Shown here: positions 25,191 through 33,978 of the stretch, one piece after another | How the letters are laid out: every line of letters starts with the position of its first letter | Position numbering within the stretch: the first letter of the stretch is position 1 | Source: Litorilinea aerophila | GTDB lineage: Bacteria; Chloroflexota; Anaerolineae; Caldilineales; Caldilineaceae | Direction: 5' to 3' | DNA: 36,724 bases | NCBI RefSeq assembly: GCF_006569185.2 | Contig: NZ_VIGC02000045.1 | Span: 1-36,724, forward strand | The notes under the pieces: model-generated | Seen by the model: the letters and a program-made list of their open reading frames with translations, nothing else | Databases searched by the model: none | What the model was told of the DNA's origin: nothing | Program-made: the position numbers and the translations under genes

Positions 25191-26843
25191 ATGGTCGATG
25201 GAGAGAAGTCTGTGATTCAGACGGAGGGGAAGATGGTGGTCGAGCCGGCACAACCCGCCAGGGAGAGGCGGGAACGCCTGGGGCAGGATCAACCTGTGTA
25301 CGAAAAACCGGCGCACGGGAATGGAGCCCACTGGGAAGAGAGCCCAGAGCTCCTGCGTTGGCGCGCGGACCTGCTACTGGACGAGATGATGCTGGGCGGG
25401 GTGGATGTCTCCGCCGCGGACCTGGATCCAGCGCCGGCTACCCCGGAAACGACCGCCGCCCCTGACCATGGCGTCTACCCGGACAACGGCCTGTCGCCAG
25501 AAAACGGTCTTGCAAAAAACGGCCCCGGAAATGGCGCTGCCGCATCCGCAGCGGCTGCAAGGCAGGCTGACCTTCCGGCCGGGGAGCCGCCCAGACAGCC
25601 CGGTCAACCCCGGGAGGAGGCCCGACCGGCTGGCGTCAACGGCGCCCATCCCTCAGATGCGCCCACGTCCACGCCTGTATCCTCCGCGAATTTGTCCTCG
25701 GTGGATGCGTCTGCTACGCCATCGACCCGGGAGGAACCCGCGTCCCCGTCCATCTGGGACGATCGCCCCTGGGCCCGGGAGGGCTCCTGGACTGGGGTAG
25801 AGGAGTCATCCTCGCCAGAGGCGGAGCCCGGGAAACCCACTGCCCCGGAACATCCAGCCACTCGCCCAACAACGACCCAACCGGACGACCAGAATGCCGG
25901 CGGCAATCCCTGGCTACTGGCGGCGGAACAGCGCTATGCACCCTACACCGGCCCAAGGCGGGGCGAGGGCCGCCTTGACCGGGCCGACGGGTCAGCGCCT
26001 GGGAGAGCCGAAGCCGGACTCTCCTCGTCTGGACGCCGGTCTGCCGGGACGGGGGAGACGGCCCAGACATCCGAAACGTCCGAGGCGGAACGTCCCCTCT
26101 ATGCCCACGCCATGTCCTTCCGGCCAGGCGGCAAGAACCGCTCCGGGCTGTTGCCGCGCATGACGTCGCTGGATCTGGAGGCCGTGCAACAGGAGATCAC
26201 CGCCCTTCACAACGAGTTGGTGGCCATCCTGCCCATCGGCAACGAGACGGCTCAGCGGGGGCTGCACCTGCTGGACAAGGCCCAGGATCTGCTCGACCGG
26301 GATCCGTCCCGCTCGGCGGAAGTGGAATATTACATGCAGCAGGTCCGCTCCATTGCCCAACGGGTGCGCCAGACCCGGCGCTGGTCCGAGCTGTATCGAC
26401 AGCGGCTGCGGACCTATCTGCTGGCCTGGGCCGCCCTGGCTGGCCTGTTGCTGGTGGCCCGCTTCCTCTACCAGGGGGCGCTGGAGGCCTTCGTGGCTGA
26501 ACTGGGCCAGCTCCTGCCGGACAGCCTCTTCCTGCGCCACAGCGCTGCGCTGTGGGGGACCTTGCTGGCCGGAGGACTGGGCGGAGCCATCGGCGCCCTA
26601 CAGACCATGCGCTATCACGCCCGGCTGGAGTATGGCTTCTTCGACCGTAAATATGGGCTGCGGGGCCTGATTCTGCCGTTCATCAGCCTGATTGTGGGTG
26701 GATTCATCTACGGCCTCATCGCCCTGGTCTACCTCTTCCTGGGCGTGGATCCCTCCCGGCAGTGGCTCGCTGCCATTTTCCCGGGCCTGCTGGCCTTCCT
26801 CTTCGGCTTGATGCAGGAGTCCATCTACGGCACCCGGGGGTGA
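25191..26843 (+). CDS. Unknown membrane protein with long disordered N-terminus
   Basis: A 550-aa protein I do not recognise. Residues 1 to about 310 are low-complexity, rich in Pro, Ala, Glu, Asp and Gly, and predicted disordered. Residues about 320-400 (LDLEAVQQEITALHNELVAIL... SAEVEYYMQQVRSIAQRVRQTRRW) look like paired amphipathic helices or a coiled coil. The last 150 residues hold four hydrophobic helices (YLLAWAALAGLLLVARFLY, LWGTLLAGGLGGAIGAL, LILPFISLIVGGFIYGLIALVYLFLG, WLAAIFPGLLAFLFGLM). The N-terminal part is therefore probably cytoplasmic. ATG 25191 follows AGGAGAG at a rather long 12 nt. It ends 20 nt before priA and starts divergently from rpmH, where dnaA often lies in other genomes. 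Confidence 0.7.
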   Translation: MVDGEKSVIQTEGKMVVEPAQPARERRERLGQDQPVYEKPAHGNGAHWEESPELLRWRADLLLDEMMLGGVDVSAADLDPAPATPETTAAPDHGVYPDNGLSPENGLAKNGPGNGAAASAAAARQADLPAGEPPRQPGQPREEARPAGVNGAHPSDAPTSTPVSSANLSSVDASATPSTREEPASPSIWDDRPWAREGSWTGVEESSSPEAEPGKPTAPEHPATRPTTTQPDDQNAGGNPWLLAAEQRYAPYTGPRRGEGRLDRADGSAPGRAEAGLSSSGRRSAGTGETAQTSETSEAERPLYAHAMSFRPGGKNRSGLLPRMTSLDLEAVQQEITALHNELVAILPIGNETAQRGLHLLDKAQDLLDRDPSRSAEVEYYMQQVRSIAQRVRQTRRWSELYRQRLRTYLLAWAALAGLLLVARFLYQGALEAFVAELGQLLPDSLFLRHSAALWGTLLAGGLGGAIGALQTMRYHARLEYGFFDRKYGLRGLILPFISLIVGGFIYGLIALVYLFLGVDPSRQWLAAIFPGLLAFLFGLMQESIYGTRG

Positions 26844-26863
26844 GGCAGGCCCGGCCGTTCCCT

Positions 26864-29425
26864 ATGCGTTACGCGGAAGTCATTGTCAACGTCCCCATCC
26901 GGCGTACCTTCACCACCCGCCAGGGCGAGCCGCCCCTCCCCGAGTCGCCTGACGACGCCGGGAACGAGTGGCGCACCTTCCACTATCATCTTCCCCCCCA
27001 CCTGGAGGAGATCCTGCAGCCGGGCCATCTGGTCTGGGTCCCTTTTGGGCGTCAGCAGGTGCAGGGCATTGTGTGGCAACTGGCCGATTCGGCGCCGGTG
27101 CCCACCCGGCCTGTGGAACGTCTGGCCCGCCCGCTGCCGGTGTTGACGCCGGTGCAGTTGACGCTGGCTGCCTGGCTGGCCGACTACTACGTGGCCTCCA
27201 TTCTGGAGGTGGTGCGTCTCTTCCTGCCGCCAGGGCTGCTGACCCGCTCGGGGCGCAAGGAGCAGCCCCGGGCCCGTCGGGAGCTGCAGGTGACCCTGGC
27301 GGCCCCCCCGGAGGAGCTGGAAACCCGCCTGCAGACCCTGGCCCGGTCGACGCCCCAGGCGACGGTGCTGTCCTGGCTGCTGGACCATCCCGGGGAAAGG
27401 CCTTCGCCGGGCGACCTGGCCAAAACTTGCGGCCTGCGCTCCGACAGCACAGTGCGCACCCTGGCGAGCAAAGGGCTGGTACGCATCCAGGTGGAGGGCG
27501 TTTCCCTGGCCGTCCCCCGGTCCGAGGCAGAAGCCCAGCTGGCCACGTGGCGCGGCCTGGCCCCCTATCGCCAGGTGCTGGCCGCGCTCCAGGAAGCCGG
27601 CACCCCTTTGTGGAAAAGCGACCTCTATGCCCGGGTGCCCACCGATTTGAAGACCCTGCGGGCCCTCCATCGGGCCGGGTTGATCCGCCTGGAGGAGCGG
27701 GTGCGCTTCCGGGATCCTCTGGCGGGGCGCAGCTATCCGCCTTCCGCCGCGCCTATCCTCACCAGCGAGCAGGAAGCCGTCTGGCAGCAGATCTGGCAGC
27801 GAGGGTTCCAGGCATCCCCGCCCGGCAAGTTTTTGATCCACGGCGTCACCGGCAGCGGAAAGACGGAGATCTACCTCCGGGCCATCGAGGAGACGCTGCA
27901 GCAGGGGCGCCAGGCCATTGTCCTGGTGCCGGAGATTGCCCTCACACCCCAGACCGTGGCCCGTTTTGCCGGCCGTTTCCCCGGCCGGGTCACTGTGGTC
28001 CACTCGGGGCTTAGCGCCGGAGAGCGTTACGACGTCTGGCGGGCCATCCGGGATGGAGACTTTGACATTGTGGTGGGGCCCCGCAGCGCGCTCTTCGCGC
28101 CCTTGCCCCGGCCTGGCCTGATCGTGCTGGACGAGGAGCATGAGGCCTCGTACAAGCAAAATGCCGAGGAGTGGGGCAGCGACACCGTTTTTTACGATGC
28201 CCGCACGGTGGCCCATCGTCTGGCCGAGTTGACCCAGAGCGTGCTCATCCTGGGAAGTGCCACGCCCAGCCTGGAATCCTACTTCGCGGCGCAACAGGGC
28301 CAGATGATCCTGCTGGAGATGTCCCGGCGGGTGATGGGCCATGGGATGTCCGCCGGCCCCGGTTCGGCCGACGAGGCGGTGGCCTATGCCACGTTGCCGC
28401 CGGTGGAAATTGTGGACATGCGCCAGGAGTTACGGGCCGGCAACCGGAGCATCTTCAGCCGCAGCCTGGAGGCTGAGCTCCACGCCACCCTGGACGCGGG
28501 CGAACAGGCCATCTTGTTCCTCAACCGGCGGGGAACCAGCACCTTCGTCATGTGCCGGGACTGTGGCGCGGTGCAGGAGTGTCCTCGCTGCGAGGTGCCC
28601 CTGACCTACCACGAGCGGGCGGCGGTGCTCATCTGTCACCACTGCAACCGGCGTTATCCCATCCCGGAGCGGTGCCCCAACTGCGACAGCCGGCGCATCA
28701 AATATTTCGGCAGTGGGACCCAGCGCATCGAGGAGTACGTCTCCCAGATTGCGCCCCGGGCCCGGCTGTTGCGCTGGGACGCCGATACCACCGGCCGCAA
28801 GGGGAGCCACGAGTCCATCCTGGCCCGTTTCGCCGCCCATGAGGCGGATGTGCTGGTGGGTACCCAGATGATCGCCAAGGGCCTGGATCTCCCCCTGGTC
28901 ACCCTGGTGGGCGTCATCTCTGCCGACACCGGCCTCTACCTGCCCGATTTTCGCAGCGCCGAGCGCACCTTTCAGCTCCTCACCCAGGTGGCCGGCCGGG
29001 CCGGCCGCAGCCAACGGGGAGGACGGGTAGTCATCCAGACATACACGCCGGAGCACTATGCCATCCAGGCGGCTGCCCAACATGACTATGCCAGCTTCTA
29101 CCGGCGCGAGCTGGCCTTCCGGCAGGAGCATGGCTACCCCCCTGTACGGCGGCTGGCACGTCTGATATACTGGCACCGGAATCTGGAGAAGGCGCAGGAA
29201 GCCAGCCAGGAGATGGTCGCCATCCTGCGCCAGCGCCTGGAGGCGTTGGCGCCGGCCGGTCAGGCCATGGACATCATGGGGCCGGTGCCCGCCTTCTTCG
29301 CCCGCTACCGGGGCTACTACCGCTGGCAGGTCCTCATCCGGGGGGCGGATCCGGCGGTCCTGCTGCGGGGGCTCCCCATCCCCTTCGGCTGGCGGGTGGA
29401 CGTGGATCCGGTCTCCATCTTATAA
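26864..29425 (+). CDS. priA: Primosomal helicase PriA
   Basis: Superfamily 2 DNA helicase that reloads the replisome at stalled forks. The 853-aa protein starts MRYAEVIVNVPIRRTF, the usual 3'-DNA-end-binding domain, then a winged-helix region. The helicase core has Walker A GVTGSGKT at residues 327-334, DEEHEASYKQ, and QMIAKGLDLPLVTLVGVISAD. Between the lobes lies the zinc module with four CxxC pairs (CRDC, CPRC, CHHC, CPNC) starting at residue 564. The QVAGRAGRSQRGG motif VI is intact. ATG 26864 is used because the open frame upstream to 26762 overlaps the previous gene and is not PriA-like. It is probably cotranscribed with its neighbours on both sides. Confidence 0.96.
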   Translation: MRYAEVIVNVPIRRTFTTRQGEPPLPESPDDAGNEWRTFHYHLPPHLEEILQPGHLVWVPFGRQQVQGIVWQLADSAPVPTRPVERLARPLPVLTPVQLTLAAWLADYYVASILEVVRLFLPPGLLTRSGRKEQPRARRELQVTLAAPPEELETRLQTLARSTPQATVLSWLLDHPGERPSPGDLAKTCGLRSDSTVRTLASKGLVRIQVEGVSLAVPRSEAEAQLATWRGLAPYRQVLAALQEAGTPLWKSDLYARVPTDLKTLRALHRAGLIRLEERVRFRDPLAGRSYPPSAAPILTSEQEAVWQQIWQRGFQASPPGKFLIHGVTGSGKTEIYLRAIEETLQQGRQAIVLVPEIALTPQTVARFAGRFPGRVTVVHSGLSAGERYDVWRAIRDGDFDIVVGPRSALFAPLPRPGLIVLDEEHEASYKQNAEEWGSDTVFYDARTVAHRLAELTQSVLILGSATPSLESYFAAQQGQMILLEMSRRVMGHGMSAGPGSADEAVAYATLPPVEIVDMRQELRAGNRSIFSRSLEAELHATLDAGEQAILFLNRRGTSTFVMCRDCGAVQECPRCEVPLTYHERAAVLICHHCNRRYPIPERCPNCDSRRIKYFGSGTQRIEEYVSQIAPRARLLRWDADTTGRKGSHESILARFAAHEADVLVGTQMIAKGLDLPLVTLVGVISADTGLYLPDFRSAERTFQLLTQVAGRAGRSQRGGRVVIQTYTPEHYAIQAAAQHDYASFYRRELAFRQEHGYPPVRRLARLIYWHRNLEKAQEASQEMVAILRQRLEALAPAGQAMDIMGPVPAFFARYRGYYRWQVLIRGADPAVLLRGLPIPFGWRVDVDPVSIL

Positions 29426-29451
29426 CTGGCAGGAGTGAGAGGAAGAGAAGC

Positions 29452-30183
29452 ATGCCCAGACGGAAGAGCCAGCGCAAGCGAGAGCTCCCCGCGCCGGCGG
29501 TGGACCGGTCGACCCCTCCCCAGTGGCTGACCCTGAAGCAGGCCAGCGACTTTCTGGGCATCCACTACACCACCCTGCGGAGCTGGGCGGACAAGGGGGA
29601 GATCCCCGTCTTTCGTACGCCCGGCGGCCACCGCCGCTTCAGCCTGGCCGATTTGCGCCGCTTTCTGGACGCACGCCTCAGCCAGCGCGCGCCCGGCGAA
29701 TCGGAGCACCTGGTCAGCGCGGCCATTGTGCGGGTGCGGGAGGAGATTCAGAAGATTTCCCAGGAACAGGTGGGCTGGCACTATCCCCTGGAGGGGGACG
29801 CCGTCCAGCAGCGGCGTCAGCGGGGGCGGCGTCTCTTTGCCCTGGCCATCAGCTATGTCTTGAAGCCCAAGCCCCGGCCTCGCCTCCTGCAGGAGGGGCG
29901 CCGGCTGGGCTTTGAGTACGGGCGAGAGGCCGCCCTCAGCGGGGTGGGCCTGACGGAGACCGGGCGGGCTGTCCAGTTTTTCCGCCACCAGTTGTACCAG
30001 GTCATCCGCAGCGGCAATCCCGGCCAGGCCATGGATGCCGACGATGTGCGCATCCAGCAACTGATCGACCAGTTCCTGGATGAAGTTCTCTACGCGGTGC
30101 TGGACGGCTATGAACAACAGCTTCGAGGCGACCGGGCGGGACCTGGGGTCAGCCAACAGGCCCCAGACGAACCTTTCCCGTAA
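29452..30183 (+). CDS. BldC/MerR-type helix-turn-helix regulator
   Basis: A 243-aa DNA-binding protein. Residues 24-72 form an excisionase/BldC-like winged HTH: WLTLKQASDFLGIHYTTLRSWADKGEIPVFRTPGGHRRFSLADLRRFL, where GGHRRF is the typical wing. The remaining 150 residues are helical (LLQEGRRLGFEYGREAALSGVGLTETGRAVQFFRHQLYQVI...), resembling small sensory four-helix domains such as RsbRD-like modules; this is inference. Basic residues dominate the first 15 positions. ATG 29452 is preceded by AGTGAGAGGAAGAG. It follows priA by 26 nt and ends 3 nt from the convergent murQ stop, leaving no room for a terminator. Target genes and signal are unknown. Confidence 0.8.
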   Translation: MPRRKSQRKRELPAPAVDRSTPPQWLTLKQASDFLGIHYTTLRSWADKGEIPVFRTPGGHRRFSLADLRRFLDARLSQRAPGESEHLVSAAIVRVREEIQKISQEQVGWHYPLEGDAVQQRRQRGRRLFALAISYVLKPKPRPRLLQEGRRLGFEYGREAALSGVGLTETGRAVQFFRHQLYQVIRSGNPGQAMDADDVRIQQLIDQFLDEVLYAVLDGYEQQLRGDRAGPGVSQQAPDEPFP

Positions 30184-30186
30184 CCT

Positions 30187-31092
30187 TCACGAGTACAGCG
30201 CCCCACGCACATGGCCACTGGCGGCCTGGAGCCGCCGCCGGGCCTCGGCCGCATCCACATCCGCCAGCCCCATCACCACCGCGACCTTGACCTCTCCCCC
30301 TGCCTCTTCCAGGAGGCGGGCCGCTTCCTGGCCGGACAGGCCGGTGGCCGCCGTCACGATGCGGACAGCCCGTTCCCGTAACTTCTGATTGGTGGGCCGC
30401 ACATCCACCATGAGATTGCCGTAGACCTTGCCCAGGCGGACCATGCTGGCTGTGCTGAGCATGTTGAGTACCAGCTTCTGGGCGGTGCCGGCCTTCATGC
30501 GGGTGCTCCCGGTGATGACTTCTGGCCCCGTCAATACCTCGATGGCGACGCTGGCCATCTGGGCCATGGGGGAGTGGGGACTGCAGACCACGGCGATGGA
30601 AGCGGCGCCCACTTCTCGGGCGTAGGCCAGGCCGCCCAGCACGTAGGGGGTGCGTCCACTGGCGGCCAGCCCCACCAGCACGTCACCGGCGGCGAAACCA
30701 TGCGACTGGAGATCCCGGCGTCCCTGTTCGGGATCGTCCTCGGCCGCTTCGATGGGCCGGGTGAGGGCCTGGGGCCCGCCTGCGATGAGGGCGATGGCAC
30801 GATCCGCCGGAAAGCTGAAAGTGGGCAGCAGCTCAGAAGCGTCCAGCACACCCAGCCGTCCGCTGGTGCCTGCGCCCATGTAGAAGAGGCGATGGCCGGC
30901 GGCCAGTCCCTGGACGATGAGCTCGACCGCCTGGGCGATCTGGGGGAGCACTTCGGCTACAGCCAGCGGAACCTGGGCATCCTGCCGGTTGATGAGCCGC
31001 AGCATTTCCAGGGTCGGCAGGCGGTCAAGCTCCTGGCTGAGGGGATTTCGCTGTTCGGTAAGGGGCAAGGGGGTAGTCTGTTGCATATTCAT
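30187..31092 (-). CDS. murQ: N-acetylmuramic acid 6-phosphate etherase
   Basis: Cleaves the lactyl ether of MurNAc-6-phosphate, giving GlcNAc-6-phosphate and D-lactate, in peptidoglycan recycling. The 301-aa protein has the SIS-fold signature GAGTSGRLGVLDASELLPTF with the acid/base Glu in DASE, GLAASGRTPYVLGGL, and the TGSTRMKAGTAQKLVLNMLSTASM block ending in the DVRPTNQKL segment. ATG 31092 or ATG 31086 could start it; AAAGG is 9 nt before the second, which is the better spacing. It stands alone on the minus strand. No MurNAc transporter or kinase is adjacent, so the substrate must come from genes elsewhere. Confidence 0.95.
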   Translation of the reverse strand: MNMQQTTPLPLTEQRNPLSQELDRLPTLEMLRLINRQDAQVPLAVAEVLPQIAQAVELIVQGLAAGHRLFYMGAGTSGRLGVLDASELLPTFSFPADRAIALIAGGPQALTRPIEAAEDDPEQGRRDLQSHGFAAGDVLVGLAASGRTPYVLGGLAYAREVGAASIAVVCSPHSPMAQMASVAIEVLTGPEVITGSTRMKAGTAQKLVLNMLSTASMVRLGKVYGNLMVDVRPTNQKLRERAVRIVTAATGLSGQEAARLLEEAGGEVKVAVVMGLADVDAAEARRRLQAASGHVRGALYS

Positions 31093-31519
31093 GGGCCTTT
31101 CGTCGTATGGAATCTACGGATCGAAGTGAAAACCATCCCTGGGCGCCGAGTCCCCAGACGGCTGCTATGATAACACCTTTTGGCAACAGGACCAGGAATA
31201 CCCATCCATTCGACGCATGCCAGCAAGGCGTTTGTGGAATGTAGGGAAAGCGTAGGTGAAATGTGGGAAAAGGGCCATCCTGTCGGCGCGAAACTGCAGC
31301 TGTACGCGCTTGGAGGCTGGGCTGCCACCACCTTCTCTGTTTGGATTTGCCGGACGATGGGGGTTTTAGGGTGTCGGGCCCGGGTCAGAAGTGTCCAGGG
31401 CTGCAAAAAAGTCCCCTTTGTCGCGGCCCGGGCGGTCGGCGGCGCCTCGCCATGCCGCTGGGCCCTGGGTCAGCCGGACCGCGTCCTCCTGGGATCCATC
31501 GGGGCGATCCAGGGGTGGT
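31093..31519. other. Gene-free interval between murQ and the lipoprotein gene
   Basis: About 430 bp upstream of both divergent genes. A 115-codon plus-strand frame (31180-31527) is Cys/Gly/Arg-rich, without a ribosome site, and is not believed. I see no clear murQ promoter; TATCAT at 31167-31172 (minus) lacks a good -35. No repeat or hairpin stands out. Confidence 0.5.
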
Positions 31520-31548
31520 TTGCATAGAAACTCGCGCCCTGTTATAAT
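31520..31548 (+). promoter_or_regulatory. Promoter of the small lipoprotein gene
   Basis: TTGCAT (31520-31525), 17 bp and a perfect TATAAT (31543-31548). Expected start near 31555, a leader of about 130 nt. Confidence 0.75.
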
Positions 31549-31685
31549 CGAATTCCCACTCAGGCTTCGGTTCCCTGCGGATGAAGCTGTACTCCCTTTT
31601 TTCAGGCCGAATCCGTATTCAAGCCTATTGGCCCTATAACCAACTCACACCATCACACCTAAAGTACACCTAAAGGAGGTTTGTC

Positions 31686-32231
31686 ATGCGTAACCCAGGG
31701 AAGTGGCTCGTCCTGCTTGTTGTCGTTTTGTTGATGACCAGCCTGGCCGCCTGCGCGGCGGGAACCGTTGCCGTGCCCGATCGCCCCATTGAGGTGAGCG
31801 TGGACTCGGCGCTGGCCGCCCAAGACAAAGCCATGGCCGGCCTGATGATGGGTTCGGCGGAGTGGACCGAAGAGGAGTTTAGCAGCCTGTTGTCGGTGCT
31901 GCTCCAACAGAACAGCGGCGAAAATAATCCGGTCAACGCCATTCGGGTTTGGTTTGATCCGGACAATCAGGTGACCATTCAGGTGGATCTGAAGGATGGG
32001 GTGATCCCCTTCGGCAATCAACTGAACCTGGCCGGCAAGGTGGATGTGGTGGACAACCACGTGCAGGTCCACCTGGAGCAGGCGGCGGCCGGCAACCTGG
32101 CCGTGGCCCCGGCCGTCCTCCAGATGATCAGCGACCAGATCAACGCTTCCCTGGCCGACCCCAGCATGGGGGTGGCGGTGGACGTGACCACGGACACCGG
32201 CCTGATTCAGGTCAGCCTGGCCGGCATGTAG
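31686..32231 (+). CDS. Small predicted lipoprotein of unknown function
   Basis: A 181-aa protein with a classic lipoprotein signal: MRNPGKWLVLLVVVLLMTSLAAC, lipobox LAAC with Cys 23, followed by Ala and Gly. The mature part is acidic, without cysteines, and alternates short helices and strands (SLLSVLLQQNSGENNPVNAIRVWFDPDNQVTIQVDLKDGV... VDVVDNHVQVHLEQ). The second half could be a small beta sheet that binds a ligand; no family is recognised. An excellent AAAGGAGG ribosome site lies 8 nt before ATG 31686. With its own promoter and terminator it is monocistronic and probably well expressed. Confidence 0.82.
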   Translation: MRNPGKWLVLLVVVLLMTSLAACAAGTVAVPDRPIEVSVDSALAAQDKAMAGLMMGSAEWTEEEFSSLLSVLLQQNSGENNPVNAIRVWFDPDNQVTIQVDLKDGVIPFGNQLNLAGKVDVVDNHVQVHLEQAAAGNLAVAPAVLQMISDQINASLADPSMGVAVDVTTDTGLIQVSLAGM

Positions 32232-32290
32232 TTTCTCGGTAGGCAGGAGTCGGTAGGCTGCCCCGGCACCCGTGGGCGGGCTCGCCCGTT

Positions 32291-32316
32291 TATCTTTGTC
32301 GTCTATCTTTGTTGTC
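32291..32316. repeat. 13-bp tandem duplication
   Basis: TATCTTTGTCGTC (32291-32303) is followed by TATCTTTGTTGTC (32304-32316), one mismatch. It sits between a small GGGCG/CGCCC stem (32274-32287) and the terminator hairpin. Confidence 0.85.
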
Positions 32317-32318
32317 AT

Positions 32319-32345
32319 GGCCCGGAAGTTCTTCCGGGCCTTTTT
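32319..32345 (+). terminator. Terminator of the lipoprotein gene
   Basis: GGCCCGGAAG (32319-32328) and CTTCCGGGCC (32331-32340) form a 10-bp stem followed by five T residues. Confidence 0.93.
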
Positions 32346-32423
32346 CATGGCAGGTTCATACCCGGGGCTGAAGTCCTGTTGCAGGTGGGTGCGTACGTTC
32401 GGCAGAAATAGCCGCCCTAAAAT

Positions 32424-32453
32424 TTGACCATCGATTGGCGGCCATGTTACACT
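32424..32453 (+). promoter_or_regulatory. Promoter of the str operon
   Basis: TTGACC (32424-32429), an 18-bp spacer and TACACT (32448-32453). Expected start near 32460, giving a leader of about 290 nt before rpsL, which holds no gene. No terminator-like structure is evident in that leader. Confidence 0.65.
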
Positions 32454-32752
32454 CGTGGTTCGTGGGCATGTTGTGCCCACGGCTTGTGTGTTTATGGTTT
32501 TGATGCAAGTTCGGACGTGAACATCGCGGGTGCATGCTGCGGCAGCAGGGGGTGCCTTGCCCTATCCAGGGTGCCGCCGGAAGAGCTGCCGATATTTTGC
32601 CGACATTCTGGTTGCCGGCATTTTCATGAGGGCGTGAATTAGCTAGGGTCGAAGTTTGGTTCTAAGTTCGCTTTGAATGCTTGAGTTCTCTTGGGTATCT
32701 TGAGCAATTTGACTTAGATTGAGGATTCAGTTCATTAGGATGGAGGAGTCTT

Positions 32753-33172
32753 TTGCCCACGATTAACCAGCTGGTCCGCAAGGGCCGAAAAAGTGTGGCC
32801 AAAAAGGAAAAGGCGCCGGCGCTGCGCTTCACCCAGAATACCCTGACCGGCAAGACCCGGCGTATGAAGAAGGGGAATCCCCAGAAGCGCGGCGTCTGCA
32901 CCCAGGTGCGTACCACCACGCCCAAGAAGCCCAATTCCGCCTTGCGGAAGGTAGCCCGTGTGCGCCTGACCAACGGCATGGAGGTCACGGCCTACATTCC
33001 GGGCGAGGGCCACAACCTGCAGGAGCACAGCGTGGTGCTGGTGCGCGGCGGTCGTGTGAAGGACCTGCCCGGTGTTCGCTATCACATCGTGCGAGGCGCG
33101 CTGGACAGCACGGGCGTCGACCAGCGGAAGCGTGGTCGCAGCAAATATGGGACAAAGCGCCCGCGAGGGTAA
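32753..33172 (+). CDS. rpsL: Small-subunit ribosomal protein uS12
   Basis: Ribosomal protein at the decoding centre and the classical site of streptomycin resistance mutations. The 139-aa sequence shows [43 protein letters not shown] (with the conserved PKKPNSA loop) and the [17 protein letters not shown] block. Both resistance-associated lysines, in TTPKKPNSA and in [11 protein letters not shown], are in the sensitive wild-type state. Translation starts at TTG 32753 behind a GGAGGAG site, unusual for a highly expressed ribosomal gene. The tail is short ([14 protein letters not shown]). First gene of the str cluster. Confidence 0.97.
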   Translation: MPTINQLVRKGRKSVAKKEKAPALRFTQNTLTGKTRRMKKGNPQKRGVCTQVRTTTPKKPNSALRKVARVRLTNGMEVTAYIPGEGHNLQEHSVVLVRGGRVKDLPGVRYHIVRGALDSTGVDQRKRGRSKYGTKRPRG

Positions 33173-33199
33173 CATAGCTACGGCGGAGATTCAATACCT

Positions 33200-33667
33200 A
33201 TGCGCAGGAAGCGAGCAGAGACACGAGCGGTCATTCCCGATCCTCGCTACAACAGCGAGATCGTCGCCAAGTTTATCAACAATGTGATGGAGCGCGGCAA
33301 GAAGAGCCTGGCCACCCGCATTGTTTACAACGCCTTCGACCTCATCGAAGAGCGGACCAATCGCCCCGGCCTGGAGGTTTTTGAGGAGGCGTTGAAAAAT
33401 GCCACTCCTCTGGTAGAGGTCAAGCCGCGCCGGGTCGGCGGTGCCACATATCAGATTCCGGTGGAGATCGGGGCAAACCGGCGGATGGCCCTGGCCATGC
33501 GCTGGCTGATCGACAGCGCGCGCAAGCGCAGTGGCCGCGATATGTCTGTGCGGCTGGCCAATGAATTGATGGATGCCGCCCGCAACGAAGGTGCTACCAT
33601 CAAGAAGCGGGAGGACACCCACCGGATGGCCGAGGCCAACCAGGCTTTCGCCCACTTCCGTTACTAA
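33200..33667 (+). CDS. rpsG: Small-subunit ribosomal protein uS7
   Basis: Primary 16S rRNA-binding protein that nucleates assembly of the 30S head. The 155-aa product begins [35 protein letters not shown] and contains [27 protein letters not shown] and the [21 protein letters not shown]-type end, all diagnostic. Length matches the family. It starts 27 nt after rpsL at ATG 33200, with GGCGGAG about 14 nt upstream. In E. coli S7 represses this operon by binding the rpsL-rpsG spacer; that spacer here is very short, so control by the same site is doubtful. Confidence 0.97.
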   Translation: MRRKRAETRAVIPDPRYNSEIVAKFINNVMERGKKSLATRIVYNAFDLIEERTNRPGLEVFEEALKNATPLVEVKPRRVGGATYQIPVEIGANRRMALAMRWLIDSARKRSGRDMSVRLANELMDAARNEGATIKKREDTHRMAEANQAFAHFRY

Positions 33668-33825
33668 ATCGGCCGCTTTTGTCCCGGGCCGGCCAGCCCC
33701 AGAGGGCTGGGCAAAGGCCGGCACCCGGATGGAGCGGCTCGCCCGTCGCGATCCCGCTGCGTGGCTATGGACCGAGCTTTGCTGAAAATTTAGCGTGGTT
33801 TTTGGCTCTCTCTAGAGAGCTCGCA

Positions 33826-33853
33826 TACGTCTCGAACGATACGTCTCGAACGA
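33826..33853. repeat. Perfect 14-bp tandem duplication in the rpsG-fusA gap
   Basis: TACGTCTCGAACGA occurs at 33826-33839 and 33840-33853. A perfect 12-bp palindrome CTCTCTAGAGAG (33808-33819) lies just upstream. Confidence 0.95.
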
Positions 33854-33915
33854 CGAGTGCGGCGCCCTTGCCACAAGTGAACGAGCGCAATGTCTTGCTA
33901 GCGCTCCAGGCCTGT

Positions 33916-33939
33916 CTGGGCAACATCGATGTTGCCCAG
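33916..33939. repeat. Perfect 24-bp palindrome in the rpsG-fusA gap
   Basis: CTGGGCAACATC followed at once by its reverse complement GATGTTGCCCAG. No T-run follows, so it is not a standard terminator. It may be an RNA processing or regulator site, or a DNA operator. Confidence 0.9.
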
Positions 33940-33952
33940 GGCTGCCGGGTAT

Positions 33953-33978
33953 CAGGCAAACTTTCCAGGCAAACTTTG
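33953..33978. repeat. 13-bp tandem duplication in the fusA leader
   Basis: CAGGCAAACTTTC (33953-33965) is followed by CAGGCAAACTTTG (33966-33978), 48 nt before the fusA start codon. Confidence 0.9.

Noticed and set aside
31180-31527. 115-codon reading frame before the lipoprotein gene
   Set aside because: No ribosome site, odd Cys/Gly/Arg composition, and it runs over the lipoprotein promoter.
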